Shown one piece after another: positions 1 through 6,681 of a DNA stretch of 21,535 bases; the stretch's first letter is position 1, and every line of letters starts with the position of its first letter. The notes beneath the pieces are model-generated. The model had not been told where the DNA came from. It was given only the letters and a program-made list of their open reading frames with translations, and ran no database searches. The DNA is from an uncultured Bacilli bacterium (GTDB lineage Bacteria > Bacillota_I > Bacilli_A > RF39 > UBA660), in NCBI GenBank assembly GCA_947628445.1, contig CANQZX010000011.1, positions 1-21,535 on the forward strand, written 5' to 3'. A program made the position numbers and the translations under genes.

Positions 1-23
1 AATAACTAAAAAATGAAAAAATA

Positions 24-70
24 TAGGTTGTGTTAGAACACACCTTGCAAACCCTTATAAAATAAGGATT
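24..70. repeat. Hairpin repeat unit 1 (left edge)
   Basis: This unit contains TAGGT, then a stem of GGT-(T bulge)-GTGTT paired with AACAC-ACC at 26-44. The 15-nt block GCAAACCCTTATAAA at 47-61 follows, and its CCTTAT pairs with ATAAGG three bases downstream. The same layout recurs about 120 bp later (146-187). The stems differ in sequence between copies but remain paired, while the GCAAACCCTTATAAA block is identical. No family is recognised. No ORF covers this stretch. Confidence 0.6.
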
Positions 71-145
71 TAATAAAATTGCAAAAAAATCAAGTAAACT
101 TATAAGTTAAACTTTTAAAAAAAATTATTCTAAATAGTTAAAAAA

Positions 146-187
146 TAGGTCTGTATCAGACCACACGCAAACCCTTATAAATAAAGG
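146..187. repeat. Hairpin repeat unit 2 (left edge)
   Basis: TAGGT opens a perfect 6-bp stem, GGTCTG (148-153) and CAGACC (157-162) with a TAT loop. It is followed by GCAAACCCTTATAAA at 167-181 and a weaker CCTT/AAGG pairing. It matches unit 1 in layout and in the conserved 15-nt block, with a different stem sequence. About 30 bp after this unit the sequence turns into an ABC ATPase gene that has lost its 5' half, so the repeat lies next to a rearrangement breakpoint. The 76 bp between the two units are AT-rich and show nothing else recognisable. Confidence 0.6.
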
Positions 188-216
188 AAAAAATAGAAAA
201 GTGTCTTCACTACATT

Positions 217-558
217 CAAAGAGTTGCTCTTATTCGTACGCTAGCAACTAGACCCGATATCTTGCTTTTAGACGAACCTTTTTCGGCTTTAGATTATCAG
301 TCACGGCTAGCAGTCAGCAATGATGTTTACCAAATCATAAAAAAAGAACATAAAACTGTAATTATGATAACTCACGATATCGCCGAGGCCATCAGTTTAG
401 CCAGTCGCATTATTGTTTTATCAAAAAGACCGGCGAAAATCAAAAGTGTCTATGAACTCAATTTAAGTGATACCTTAAATCCTATTGCCCGTCGCCAAGC
501 CCCAGAATTTTCTAAGTATTATGAAAAAATATGGAAGGATCTTGATATCAATGTCTGA
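217..558 (+). pseudogene. 5'-truncated ABC transporter ATPase (nitrate/sulfonate/taurine-type)
   Basis: The translation from 217 begins QRVALIRTLATRPD and continues into the Walker B segment LLLDEPFSALD and the switch-histidine segment VIMITHDIAEA. These are the second half of an SsuB/TauB/ThiZ-like ATPase that would energise the adjacent permease. The Walker A and the signature LSGG that should precede QRV are absent. The frame upstream of 217 reads unrelated residues and reaches a stop at 178-180. A TTG at 262 is in frame, but it lies at Walker B and has no visible ribosome-binding site, so it is not a credible start. The 3' end is intact and overlaps the permease start by 8 nt, so this was once a normal operon. 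The remnant cannot bind ATP. The breakpoint lies at about 214-217. Confidence 0.8.
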
Positions 559-1342
559 GGTTCAAAAAAAGTTTATGCGCCGCCAAAAAGGCGAAAAATA
601 TTTAATTTTGCTAATTCAAATTTTAATTGTCGGGGGCTTTTTTGGCTTATGGGAAATCCTAGCAAGACATAAAATTATCAATGAATTTATTTTCTCTTCT
701 CCGAGTAAAATCTGGCAAACCATTTATGATTTAATGCTCGCTGGAAATCTCTTTCACCATATTTTTACCACTTTATACGAAATCCTCATTGCTTTTGTTT
801 TAGGTATTATCTTAGGTTTTATCATTGCAATTATTTTATATGAATTACCTTTACTCGCCAAAATAGTAGATCCCTTTTTAACAATGCTAAACTCTCTACC
901 CAAAGTAGCAATTGGTCCTTTAATTATTATCATTGCTGGTGCCCGAACTAAAAGTATTATTATAATGGCTTTATTAATTAATTTAATTGTCAGTATTATT
1001 ACTATCTATAATGGCTTTCTAAATATTGATCCTTGTAAATTAAAACTACTAGATTCTCTAAAAGCCACTAAAATGCAAAAATTAACTAAATTAATTATTC
1101 CGGCTTCCTATCAAACTATTATTTCCAGTTTAAAACTTAACATTTCCATGAGTCAAATCGGGGTCATTATGGGGGAATTTCTCGTTAGCCGCGCAGGCAT
1201 TGGCTATCTCATCATTTATGGCACCCAAGTATTTAATTTAAGTTTAGTTATGAGTGGCATCTTAATTTTAATTATTATTTCTTTTATTCTTTATCAAATA
1301 GTTACTTATTTAGAACATCTACTATTAAAAAATAAATTCTAA
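551..1342 (+). CDS. ABC transporter permease (SsuC/TauC/ThiX-like)
   Basis: This is a 263-aa integral membrane protein of the binding-protein-dependent permease family used for nitrate, sulfonate, taurine or thiamine-precursor uptake. About six hydrophobic segments are visible, starting near residues 16-36. The cytoplasmic coupling loop that docks on the ATPase is at about 168-186 (DSLKATKMQKLTKLIIPAS), followed by GVIMGEFLVSRAGIGYLI, which is typical of this group. I chose the ATG at 551 because it overlaps the end of the ATPase gene (ATGTCTGA), the usual coupling in these operons. An in-frame ATG at 485 lies inside the ATPase gene and is unlikely to be used. No substrate-binding protein gene is in the window, so the substrate is unknown. 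With the ATPase truncated, the system is probably inactive unless another ATPase serves it. Confidence 0.85.
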   Translation: MSEVQKKFMRRQKGEKYLILLIQILIVGGFFGLWEILARHKIINEFIFSSPSKIWQTIYDLMLAGNLFHHIFTTLYEILIAFVLGIILGFIIAIILYELPLLAKIVDPFLTMLNSLPKVAIGPLIIIIAGARTKSIIIMALLINLIVSIITIYNGFLNIDPCKLKLLDSLKATKMQKLTKLIIPASYQTIISSLKLNISMSQIGVIMGEFLVSRAGIGYLIIYGTQVFNLSLVMSGILILIIISFILYQIVTYLEHLLLKNKF

Positions 1343-1367
1343 TTTTACCAGAATTTATTTTTCTTTT
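1331..1367. terminator. Probable bidirectional terminator
   Basis: A perfect 10-bp, AT-rich stem pairs 1331-1340 (AATAAATTCT) with 1350-1359 (AGAATTTATT) across a 9-nt loop. A T-rich stretch follows it on the plus strand. It overlaps the permease stop codon and separates the convergent regulator gene. The stem is low in GC, so termination may be leaky. Confidence 0.55.
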
Positions 1368-1873
1368 TAAGTTAAAATAAAAGTAACGGTATTACAAATA
1401 ACCGCGATAAAGAATAGTATTCCCGCGAATAAATCCGTTTTATCTTTTTTTATTTTATAACGGCTTAAAAAAGTAACACAATTATAGGCACATAATAAAC
1501 TAACTAAAGAGGCCATTGAGGTATTTTTAAAAAAGGAAATAAATATTAAGATTATAGCAAATAAAGCCATGCCAATAATCCCATATTTCATAGATTTTAA
1601 AGTTACTAATTCCGTTAAATTAATGATATTTTCGGCACTCTTTTTTTCCATATCTTGACTTTCAATAATTTCACCTGCTAAGATATCATTAACATTTACT
1701 TTTAATATTTCACTTAAAGGTTTTAATAGCGACATATCCATTAGACATAGACCTCTTTCCCACTTACTTACAGCATTTTTCGTAATTCCTAATTTTTCCG
1801 CTAAATCCTCCTGCGTCAAATTTTTTAATTTTCGCTGTTTAGCAATAAATTGCCCGATTCGTTCTTGATTCAT
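1367..1873 (-). CDS. XRE-family HTH regulator with membrane C-terminus
   Basis: A 168-aa protein. Residues about 6-62 form a Cro/C1-type helix-turn-helix (IAKQRKLKNLTQEDLAEKLG, then ITKNAVSKWERG, with the conserved LTQEDLA and VSKWE). A short linker leads to three hydrophobic segments at about 95-167, so this is a DNA-binding domain tethered to the membrane. XRE proteins of this layout in Bacillota are generally thought to respond to envelope or immunity signals; no target is visible here. The start is the ATG at 1873, preceded by AAAGGAGAAGAT. An upstream in-frame TTG overlaps that ribosome-binding site and is rejected. It is monocistronic and faces the ABC permease. Confidence 0.8.
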   Translation of the reverse strand: MNQERIGQFIAKQRKLKNLTQEDLAEKLGITKNAVSKWERGLCLMDMSLLKPLSEILKVNVNDILAGEIIESQDMEKKSAENIINLTELVTLKSMKYGIIGMALFAIILIFISFFKNTSMASLVSLLCAYNCVTFLSRYKIKKDKTDLFAGILFFIAVICNTVTFILT

Positions 1874-1926
1874 ATCTTCTCCTTTCAAGCAAAATAATAT
1901 AATTTATCAGTTTATTTTTAAACATA

Positions 1927-2016
1927 CTAATGGTTCACTTTTTTTGTTGATTCGATATTTTTCGCTTCAATTAATGGTGTATCGAAATCAGATATATATT
2001 TTTGATTCTGAATTTG
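1927..2016 (-). pseudogene. In-frame coding remnant after the BRO-N gene
   Basis: Directly after the TGA of the BRO-N gene, the same reading frame continues for about 27 codons to a TAG at 1929-1927. It encodes QIQNQKYISDFDTPLIEAKN followed by IESTKKVNH, whose composition looks protein-like rather than random. The segment has no start or ribosome-binding site of its own. The simplest reading is a leftover of a longer protein, joined to the BRO-N gene by a deletion or cut off by a stop. I do not recognise the family. Confidence 0.35.
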
Positions 2017-2508
2017 TCATACATCAGTTAATTTATTTTGCTTTAATATATCTTTTAATTTTGCTTCAATCCATTTATCAGAATATCCTTTTTTACGATA
2101 ATAATTAATTGCTCTTTTAATAGCAATTTCAGGATCAAATACTTCATCTATTTTTTCACTGCCTAGATTGGCAAGCCATAGTTTAAAAGGTTCGGCTTTA
2201 GGACTAGGGACGGACTCAATTAATCTTAATATTCCTTTTGTATCTAATGTATCGGTTTTATAATATTTACCATCTTTTGCTTTCATTTTCAGTTGGTTAG
2301 TAATTTTAACCAACTGACTTCCCTCATCATTTAATTTGCCTTTTAACCATTTCCAATAATTTCTAGCTTTATTATATTCATTATCAGTTAAAACACCAAT
2401 AACATCAACAACACTAAAATAATAATCTTCTTTCTCTTTATCCCAAATATTTCTTATTTCTTTTCCTTCAAATAAGTTTGAGATTATTTCTAATTTACTT
2501 TGATTCAT
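2017..2508 (-). CDS. BRO-N domain protein, shortened
   Basis: A 163-aa protein of the BRO-N/phage antirepressor-like family. Visible family features are IWDKEKEDYYFSVVDVIGVL (about 21-40), the YWKWLKGKL segment, TDTLDTKGILRLIES and SPKAEPFKLWLA (102-113), then the helical extension DPEIAIKRAINYYRKKGYSD. From memory, relatives with this extension continue past the LTD(E/D)W motif for another 100 or so residues. Here translation stops right after LTD-V, so the C-terminal effector half is missing. The start has a strong GGGGG ribosome-binding site and there is a good promoter upstream (2539-2567), so the short form may be expressed. Such genes are common in prophages and islands; no other phage gene is nearby. 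It may bind DNA, but its role is unknown. Confidence 0.8.
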   Translation of the reverse strand: MNQSKLEIISNLFEGKEIRNIWDKEKEDYYFSVVDVIGVLTDNEYNKARNYWKWLKGKLNDEGSQLVKITNQLKMKAKDGKYYKTDTLDTKGILRLIESVPSPKAEPFKLWLANLGSEKIDEVFDPEIAIKRAINYYRKKGYSDKWIEAKLKDILKQNKLTDV

Positions 2509-2538
2509 TTTTACCCCCTTAATTTTTAATTTAAATAT

Positions 2539-2567
2539 ATTGTACTATACAAACATTAGTTTGACAA
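2539..2567 (-). promoter_or_regulatory. Sigma-A promoter of the BRO-N gene
   Basis: On the minus strand, TTGTCA (2567-2562) and TACAAT (2544-2539) are separated by exactly 17 bp, each one mismatch from consensus. The -10 ends about 30 nt before the BRO-N start codon. Confidence 0.7.
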
Positions 2568-2605
2568 TAGTTTTTTTATATTTTAATAAAAATATTAAAA
2601 CCAAA

Positions 2606-2631
2606 AAACAAACCAAATAATTGGTCTGTTT
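2606..2631 (-). terminator. Terminator of the acyltransferase/cyclophilin-like operon
   Basis: On the minus strand, AAACA-G-ACCAA pairs with TTGGT-T-TGTTT (two 5-bp arms around one mismatch, 4-nt loop) and runs into a T-rich tract. It lies about 40 nt after the stop of the gene at 2672-3277. Confidence 0.6.
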
Positions 2632-2671
2632 AATTTTAAATAACCAAAACTTTATTTATAAACTCTGCCTT

Positions 2672-3277
2672 TTACTTTTGAATCGTAACAGTTATATCCC
2701 CATTACCTAAATCAGGTAAATTATTAATATGACCTATCTTCGTATAACGATAACTCGTGGAAAAAGATTTATAAAAAATAACAAGACAATTATTGCCATA
2801 AAGCATAACATCACCTTTTTGAATATTTCCGATATCTTGACTATTCGTCGGTAAAGTATTATCTAAATAAACATATTTTTCATTACCGTTTAACTCTTGC
2901 ATTGTAAGTTCTAAAGGTAACATTTTTAATAATGCTTGCACACTAGCATTATCTTCTAACACTACAGCATATTTTTGCTTATTTAATGTAATACTCATTG
3001 TTTCCATTTCGTTACCTTCCTTATTCAAATCAAGTTGTTCATCTAAAGGAGGAGCATATTTTTCCCACTTAAAGACAGTTACTTTTTGATCATTTTGAAA
3101 AACATATGTATAAACCAAAATTCCTTTTTCTTTTTTTAGAACATTACTTTTATTATAATTTTCTGTAATTTTAATAAAGGGACTACTATCTAAAACTTTA
3201 GCTTGAATGGTATCTATTATAATAATACCTATTATAATCGCTAAAATAATTATTATAATTTTGATTGGCCTTTTCAT
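2672..3277 (-). CDS. Membrane-anchored cyclophilin-like protein
   Basis: A 201-aa protein. Residues 5-22 form a very hydrophobic anchor after a basic N-terminus (MKRPIK), so the rest should face outside. Residues about 27-88 form a region I do not recognise. Residues about 91-201 match the bacterial cyclophilin-like fold usually found as a free cytoplasmic domain of about 110 aa: ALLKMLPLELTMQELNGNEK, YLDNTLPTN and KGDVMLYGNNCLVIFYKSFS are characteristic, ending in the strand GDITVTIQK. A peptidyl-prolyl isomerase activity has not been established for this group as far as I know. The gene starts 22 nt after the acyltransferase stop, with AAGGA about 10 nt before the ATG, and a terminator follows, so it is the second gene of a two-gene operon and may act on the same envelope process. 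Confidence 0.75.
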   Translation of the reverse strand: MKRPIKIIIIILAIIIGIIIIDTIQAKVLDSSPFIKITENYNKSNVLKKEKGILVYTYVFQNDQKVTVFKWEKYAPPLDEQLDLNKEGNEMETMSITLNKQKYAVVLEDNASVQALLKMLPLELTMQELNGNEKYVYLDNTLPTNSQDIGNIQKGDVMLYGNNCLVIFYKSFSTSYRYTKIGHINNLPDLGNGDITVTIQK

Positions 3278-3299
3278 TTTTAATTTTTCCTTAATTACA

Positions 3300-5540
3300 T
3301 TACTTTTGTTCTAAATTTTTTAAAATAAATTTACTTAAAGCACCATTCCCTTTAGTGGTAAAATGGATCTTATCAATTACTAAATAATCTTCATTATTAT
3401 CTAAATGGCTAGCAAAACTTAAAACTTTAATATTATCTTTGGCCAAAGATTGAATTGTTTCTTCACTCTTTTTATCTAAAGATAAAATAGTAACTTGCCT
3501 ATTACCTAATAAATCAAATATGGTTTGATATTCTTCTAAAGTTAAATTAAAACTTTGATCAAAAAGCCAAACTAAATTATTAGTTAAAGTATTGTCGGCA
3601 ATTTGCCGCTCTAAATCGGACTTAAAACTAGCAAAATCGTAATCGGATTTAATACTAAAATATGATTCTTCAAAACTTGGTTTTAAATCATTAAAGATAT
3701 TTAAAAGTAAGTCATTACCATAAAAACTATACCGATTTTGTTGTTCTTGTTCGTGCTTAGCAATATAATCATTTTTCTTGGCTTCGGCTTTGGCTAAATA
3801 AACATCATAAATTGCTTGGTAAATAGTATCGGCATATACTTTGCGGCCCGTTCCCGTTAGATGGATGCCATCATGAGCAAAATATTCACTATGGCCCGCG
3901 GAGATTTTTTCCCAATCGATAATGTGTAAGTTAGCATGTTTTTCTGCAAAAGCAACTAATTTAGCATTAACATGCACATCTTTATCATTGGTTACAGTTA
4001 TCCAGAATACTTCTCTTTCACCAATCGTGGTCATTATTTCTTCCCGGCACTTTTCCCCACAGTCACCATTGGTACCTAGATTAAAGATTATGGCATCGCC
4101 TAACATATTTTTATTTTTCAAATCAACTAATATTTCATTAGCTGCATAACCAGTCCGCGATACTTTGGCATCAAAATAACCATTCGGGAATTTATTCATT
4201 AAAGCCGTAACGGCGCCAAGCATAACGGAATCCCCGATTCCGACAACTGGCATATTGGTAATCGTTTCTTGCAACTTTTCGGGATCAACATCCATTTTAG
4301 CAATTTCTAACTGAAAAGCCGCGGCCGCCTCTTGTTGTTTTAAAGCATATTCGGCTTGGTTAGTTTCTAGTAATTTCGTATTCGCGTTTAATTCCGCTTC
4401 TAAGTTGCGCATTTCTTTTTGATAATTTTTACTTCCTAGATACTTACCTAAACCAATTAAAGTGGCCACAAGTAAAAGAATCCAAGCAACATATTTTCCT
4501 TTATTATCTTTAGCAAAGTGATGATTTAAAAGCCAATGGATTAACCAAGATAAAGATATCGTTATTAAAATAGTAAGGAAAGCAATTAAATAACTATTAG
4601 TTAAATATAATCCTAATACATAGATTACTGGATATTGCCATAGGTAAAACTCATAACTTAAAGAAGACAGGTATTTAGTGACCTTTTCCCGTTTTGCTAA
4701 TTTTATTTTTCCTTTAAATGTAGCATAATCAATTAAGCGACAAGTAATTAAAGTAACGCCAATCATGGCCCATGGCATAAACTGAGAACTAGAATTAACA
4801 AATAAACAAAGAATAATTAAAAGGCCAAAGTAAGTCCCCATAACCCATGGTTGCTTTTGGGTATTCTTTAAAGAGGCCTTAATAACTTTTTTATAATACA
4901 TATGCATAAAGCCCAAAGTAAGGCCAAAAAATAAAGAAAAGATCCGAGTAAAAGTACTATAATAAGTAACCATTAAGTTTTGGGTATAATAAGCATATGT
5001 AAAATAGATTGTTCCGCCTAAAGCCAAAAGGCCAGTGATTAAAGGTGGTAAATAAGGTTTAACTTTTTGCCCCAATTTTCTTAAGCCCAGGAAAATAAAC
5101 GGAAAAACTATTTCAAATTGTAAAAGAATTGCAATATACCATAAATGCATAAAAGGCGAAGATACATGCCGAGCAAAATAATCTAAATTCACACTTAATT
5201 GCCAAAAATTATTATAGCCAAAGATAATCGAGGTAACCTCTGGTTTTAAATTAAGCCATGTTGGTCGGGGAATTAAAGTAATAAAGGCAACTGAAAGAAA
5301 AACTACCACTAATAAAGGCAAATATATTTTTAAAAAACGATTTTTATAGTATTCTTTTAAAGAAAAGTGAGCCGCATTAAAAGCCGAAATAACCGCTAAA
5401 TAACCACTTAAAACTAAAAAGATACAAACGGCTAAATAACCACCTTTTAAAATATTTAAATGATAAAAAATAATGGCTAGACAGGCAAAGAGCCGAATAA
5501 AATCTAAGCGTTGATAATAAATACTTCTTTTTCTTTTCAT
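3300..5540 (-). CDS. OatA-like membrane O-acyltransferase with two SGNH-type domains
   Basis: A 746-aa protein. Residues about 8-340 form a multi-helix acyltransferase-3 domain with RLDFIRLFACLAIIFYH at the start (His27 is the expected acyl-transfer residue). A further helix at 350-368 and a charged coiled-coil-like linker (372-425) follow. Residues 430-575 form an SGNH hydrolase/transferase domain with GIGDSV (Ser438), NLGTNG (Asn491) and HDGIH (Asp557, His560), all catalytic blocks intact. This is the architecture of OatA, which O-acetylates peptidoglycan muramic acid outside the membrane and gives lysozyme resistance; teichoic-acid or glycan acylation is an alternative. It is longer than usual (about 600 aa) because a second SGNH-like domain follows at 603-745, with YGND in place of GDS and DKIHFTTKG resembling the Asp-His block. 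The cyclophilin-like gene is 22 nt downstream. Confidence 0.85.
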   Translation of the reverse strand: MKRKRSIYYQRLDFIRLFACLAIIFYHLNILKGGYLAVCIFLVLSGYLAVISAFNAAHFSLKEYYKNRFLKIYLPLLVVVFLSVAFITLIPRPTWLNLKPEVTSIIFGYNNFWQLSVNLDYFARHVSSPFMHLWYIAILLQFEIVFPFIFLGLRKLGQKVKPYLPPLITGLLALGGTIYFTYAYYTQNLMVTYYSTFTRIFSLFFGLTLGFMHMYYKKVIKASLKNTQKQPWVMGTYFGLLIILCLFVNSSSQFMPWAMIGVTLITCRLIDYATFKGKIKLAKREKVTKYLSSLSYEFYLWQYPVIYVLGLYLTNSYLIAFLTILITISLSWLIHWLLNHHFAKDNKGKYVAWILLLVATLIGLGKYLGSKNYQKEMRNLEAELNANTKLLETNQAEYALKQQEAAAAFQLEIAKMDVDPEKLQETITNMPVVGIGDSVMLGAVTALMNKFPNGYFDAKVSRTGYAANEILVDLKNKNMLGDAIIFNLGTNGDCGEKCREEIMTTIGEREVFWITVTNDKDVHVNAKLVAFAEKHANLHIIDWEKISAGHSEYFAHDGIHLTGTGRKVYADTIYQAIYDVYLAKAEAKKNDYIAKHEQEQQNRYSFYGNDLLLNIFNDLKPSFEESYFSIKSDYDFASFKSDLERQIADNTLTNNLVWLFDQSFNLTLEEYQTIFDLLGNRQVTILSLDKKSEETIQSLAKDNIKVLSFASHLDNNEDYLVIDKIHFTTKGNGALSKFILKNLEQK

Positions 5541-5566
5541 TTTAAGCTACCTACCCTACATTTAAA

Positions 5567-5595
5567 ATTATATAAAAGGGGGCTAAAAAAAACAA
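5567..5595 (-). promoter_or_regulatory. Promoter of the acyltransferase operon
   Basis: On the minus strand, a perfect TATAAT (5572-5567) lies 17 bp from TTGTTT (5595-5590), a weak -35. Transcription would begin about 20 nt before the start codon at 5540, with GGTAGG-type pairing upstream of the ATG. Confidence 0.5.
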
Positions 5596-5646
5596 GCAAT
5601 TTTTTTAAAAACTAGTCCAATATAATTTGCAATAAGTGGATAAGCT

Positions 5647-5667
5647 CATACTTTATAATTGAGGAGG
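5647..5667 (+). promoter_or_regulatory. Candidate -10 and ribosome-binding site of the collagen-like gene
   Basis: CATACTTTA (5647-5655) matches the CATAnnnTA pattern of mother-cell sporulation sigma factors, but no matching -35 is present. An overlapping TATAAT (5654-5659) and another TATAAT at 5621-5626 allow a vegetative reading. GAGGAGG at 5661-5667 is a strong ribosome-binding site that fixes the TTG start at 5675. The assignment to a sporulation sigma factor is speculative. Confidence 0.3.
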
Positions 5668-5674
5668 AAAAAAT

Positions 5675-6631
5675 TTGAATTATTATAATACCGCTTTGCA
5701 AAAAATTAAATGCGCGCAAAGTCAATTTAGTACTGGTGGCTGTTGCTGTTTTGGCAATGTTGGGCCAACAGGGCCAACCGGACCAGCTGGGCCTGCCACA
5801 ATTGCTATCGGTACGGTAACTACCGGTGCTCCCGGAACTGATGCCACAGTTACTAATGGGGGTACAAGTGAAAATGTTATTTTAAATTTCACGATTCCCC
5901 AAGGCGTAACTGGACCAACCGGACCTCAAGGCGAACCAGGCATTGCCGGTGCCACAGGGCCAACTGGGCCACAAGGTGAACCGGGTATCGCAGGTGCTAC
6001 AGGACCAACCGGGCCTCAAGGTGAACCAGGAGTTGCGGGTGCTACTGGACCAGCAGCAACATTTACGGTGAATCCTACCCAAACTGCTGCTCCAGGCGAA
6101 AATGGTAATGTTGAAATTGCTGGTACAGATGGGGCCTATACTTTAACCTTTACCGTGCCTCAAGGTCCAACGGGACCAACGGGTAATGGTTTGGCAGCTT
6201 ATGGTGGTCTTTATAATGCGGCAACGGGTACGACAACTCTAACTGATGCGGCAACGGATTATCAAGTTACATTGCCAACAGCAATGGATGGTTTAGAAAA
6301 TGTCACTACGGCTAATAATGCCCTTACCGTTTTACAAGCCGGTACTTATGAAATTAATTATAATGTTACGGCAAGTACACCTGCAGATATAACTAATCTA
6401 CAATTTAATGTGCGGAATAATGCGGTTCCCCTAGCGCCTGCAACGGAAACAACCGCAACCTTAGGTACTGATGATACCGTAACTTATAGTGGCAGTTTCA
6501 TAACCACGCTAGGAGCCAATGATGTTATCGATATGGCTTTCCAAGCCCCTGCTGGAGGCGGAACTGTTAACACAGCCAATGCTAAATTAACTGTAAAAAA
6601 GCTTGATGGCACCGCTGCTGCGGCAGCTTAA
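5675..6631 (+). CDS. BclA-like collagen repeat protein
   Basis: A 318-aa protein with a TTG start chosen from the GAGGAGG 7 nt upstream. A short N-terminal segment with no secretion signal and a Cys cluster (GGCCCFG, 22-27) precedes collagen Gly-X-Thr/Pro triplets at about 30-40, 80-126 and 164-170. Two 37-residue non-collagen modules ending in FTIPQG and FTVPQG (41-77 and 128-164) interrupt them. Residues about 171-318 resemble the trimeric C1q/TNF-like head of BclA proteins, ending in TVKKLDG and a run of Ala. BclA-type proteins form the hair-like nap of the spore exosporium and are glycosylated on the collagen stalk. Absence of a signal peptide fits spore-surface assembly, but spore formation here is inference. 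A strong terminator and a glycosyltransferase gene follow. Confidence 0.8.
   Translation: MNYYNTALQKIKCAQSQFSTGGCCCFGNVGPTGPTGPAGPATIAIGTVTTGAPGTDATVTNGGTSENVILNFTIPQGVTGPTGPQGEPGIAGATGPTGPQGEPGIAGATGPTGPQGEPGVAGATGPAATFTVNPTQTAAPGENGNVEIAGTDGAYTLTFTVPQGPTGPTGNGLAAYGGLYNAATGTTTLTDAATDYQVTLPTAMDGLENVTTANNALTVLQAGTYEINYNVTASTPADITNLQFNVRNNAVPLAPATETTATLGTDDTVTYSGSFITTLGANDVIDMAFQAPAGGGTVNTANAKLTVKKLDGTAAAAA
5912..6046 (+). repeat. Three tandem 45-bp collagen repeats
   Basis: Three consecutive 45-nt units encode GPTGPQGEPG(I/V)AGAT. They differ mostly at third codon positions, so they are old enough to have diverged at the DNA level. The array is expected to vary in copy number between strains. 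Confidence 0.8.
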
Positions 6632-6632
6632 G

Positions 6633-6667
6633 AGAAGAATGCTAGAAAGCATTCTTCTTTAGTTTTA
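6633..6667 (+). terminator. Terminator after the collagen-like gene
   Basis: An 11-bp perfect stem AGAAGAATGCT (6633-6643) and AGCATTCTTCT (6648-6658) with an AGAA loop is followed by TTTAGTTTT. It starts one base after the stop codon. The glycosyltransferase ATG is only about 15 nt further on, so that gene relies on read-through or a promoter hidden nearby. Confidence 0.75.
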
Positions 6668-6681
6668 AGAAAGAAGGTTTT

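Noticed and set aside
1..216. CRISPR array or known riboswitch from the two hairpin repeats
   Set aside because: Only two units with a long AT-rich gap and variable stems; no fixed repeat/spacer length and no match to a riboswitch core that I recognise.
485..550. Extended permease start at 485
   Set aside because: These codons lie inside the ATPase reading frame and add a sequence not expected in this family; the ATG at 551 has the usual overlap.
262..558. A functional 98-aa ATP-binding protein starting at the TTG at 262
   Set aside because: It would start at Walker B, has no ribosome-binding site, and lacks Walker A and the signature motif, so it is treated as a truncated gene.
2017..2508. 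A prophage around the BRO-N gene
   Set aside because: No integrase, capsid, terminase or lysis gene is nearby; a single BRO-N gene is not enough.
2560..2600. Plus-strand promoter TTGACA with a TAATAA box
   Set aside because: No plus-strand gene follows; the same bases are better explained by the minus-strand BRO-N promoter and the terminator next to it.
3922..4149. Plus-strand open frame of 75 codons
   Set aside because: It lies opposite the SGNH domain of the acyltransferase, has no ribosome-binding site and shows no domain.
5882..6082. Minus-strand open frame across the collagen repeats
   Set aside because: Gly/Pro-rich codons read backwards give Trp/Cys/Arg-rich nonsense; a by-product of the repeats.
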